A stretch of DNA of 6,537 nucleotides from positions 1 through 6,537 of the forward strand of contig JAAZLV010000336.1 of NCBI GenBank assembly GCA_012799155.1, written 5' to 3'. Each line of letters begins with the position of its first letter. The stretch's first letter is position 1. This document shows, piece after piece, positions 5,950 to 6,537 of this stretch. Origin of the DNA: Bacteroidales bacterium (lineage in GTDB: Bacteria; Bacteroidota; Bacteroidia; Bacteroidales; Dysgonomonadaceae). Both the position numbers and the translations under genes were made by a program. The notes under the pieces are model-generated. The model was not told the origin of the DNA. It saw only the letters and a list, made by a program, of their open reading frames with translations, and searched no databases.

Positions 5950-6537
5950 ATGAAAAAAGCAGTTTTTCTGTTGATGATGTTGCTCTGTTACATCACCTTC
6001 ATGCAGGGTGAAGAGCACCCACGGAAGAAAGTTGCGGTGGTACTCAGTGGAGGTTCAGCCAAAGGCTTTGTACATGTAGGTGTGCTCAAGGTGCTGGAAC
6101 GTGCCGGCATCCCCATCGACTACATTGCAGGTACCAGCATTGGAGCTGTTGTTGGCGGTCTCTATGCCGTGGGTTATGATGCAGAGATGATCGACTCGCT
6201 GATACAACTGCAAGACTGGGATTATCTGATGAGTGACAACATCTACCGTGAAAATCTTCCTGCAACCCAGCGTGACAGACGCAACGAATTCATCGTTTCT
6301 CTTCCATACAGTTTGAATTTCAGGGAGAGAAGCGGTAATGTAAGTTTGCCACGGGGAGTCTTGTCGGGACAGAATCTCTACAGTCTCTTTTTGCACCTCA
6401 CCATCGGTTTTCAACATGAGATGGAATTCGACAACCTACCTACACCCTTCGGATGTGTAGCTGCCGATGTACGCACCGGTAAGGAGGTGGTTTTCCGGAA
6501 GGGCATCTTGCCTGAAGCCATCAGAGCCAGCATGGCC
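5950..6537 (+). CDS. Exported patatin-like phospholipase, 3' part beyond the window
   Basis: An open frame of 196 codons from ATG at 5950 runs to the window end without a stop. Residues 1-20 (MKKAVFLLMM, then a short hydrophobic stretch) look like a signal peptide, probably cleaved near FMQG-EE. Cys13 does not sit in a convincing lipobox. The mature part opens with KVAVVLSGGSAKG, which includes the patatin oxyanion loop GGSAKG (34-39). The nucleophile motif GTSIG follows, with Ser63. Further on are ADVRTGKEVVFRKG (172-185) and IRASMA, the block that in this family comes just before the catalytic Asp-Gly pair, which is therefore outside the window. It should hydrolyse acyl esters of phospholipids in the cell envelope. 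Bacteroidota relatives often carry a C-terminal outer-membrane barrel domain, which cannot be judged here. Confidence 0.9.
   Translation, partial: MKKAVFLLMMLLCYITFMQGEEHPRKKVAVVLSGGSAKGFVHVGVLKVLERAGIPIDYIAGTSIGAVVGGLYAVGYDAEMIDSLIQLQDWDYLMSDNIYRENLPATQRDRRNEFIVSLPYSLNFRERSGNVSLPRGVLSGQNLYSLFLHLTIGFQHEMEFDNLPTPFGCVAADVRTGKEVVFRKGILPEAIRASMA

Noticed and set aside
6055..6417. 120-codon minus-strand open frame
   Set aside because: It is antisense to the patatin-like gene, which has the GGSAKG and GTSIG motifs in its own frame.

Overview
The window comes from a Bacteroidota chromosome, most likely order Bacteroidales. Three things point there. Several intergenic regions carry the Bacteroidota sigma -7 box (TAnnTTTG), once with a TTG -33 element at the standard 19-bp spacing. 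Start codons are preceded by A-rich leaders rather than Shine-Dalgarno sequences. The set of sugar enzymes also resembles one described in Bacteroides. Coding regions are near 50% G+C and intergenic regions are clearly AT-rich. A family-level placement such as Dysgonomonadaceae is only a guess.

Layout from left to right. (1) 1-1147, minus: purB, adenylosuccinate lyase, missing its C-terminus at the window edge. (2) 1148-1427: intergenic, with a possible purB promoter on the minus strand and a very good promoter plus structured leader for the next gene. (3) 1428-1502, plus: tRNA-Val(UAC), followed by a rho-independent terminator. (4) 1551-1838: no gene; it holds a five-unit, exactly 11-bp tandem repeat, a 13-bp imperfect direct repeat and a small hairpin. 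(5) 1839-2867, plus: a luciferase-like flavin monooxygenase family protein. (6) 5791-2891, minus: a three-gene operon encoding an L-galactose dehydrogenase-like aldo/keto reductase, a zinc-type L-galactonate dehydrogenase-like protein and a COG3618-type sugar lactonase. (7) 5950-6537, plus: the start of an exported patatin-like phospholipase, cut by the window end and divergent from the operon.

The main biological content is the operon. Its three enzyme families form a consecutive route: aldose to aldono-lactone (aldo/keto reductase), lactone to aldonate (amidohydrolase-fold lactonase), then aldonate to a keto-uronate (medium-chain dehydrogenase). The best fit is L-galactose to L-galactono-lactone to L-galactonate to D-tagaturonate, the pathway I recall being described in Bacteroides vulgatus. 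Its product would enter hexuronate catabolism through genes outside this window. The assignment rests on family resemblance and context. No transporter, regulator or tagaturonate-processing gene lies in the window, and an L-fucose-type substrate cannot be excluded for the first two enzymes.

The rest is mostly ordinary chromosome: a purine gene, a tRNA gene and an envelope-associated lipase. I see no mobile element, CRISPR array or phage gene. The least explained sequence is the 11-bp repeat array between the tRNA gene and the monooxygenase gene.
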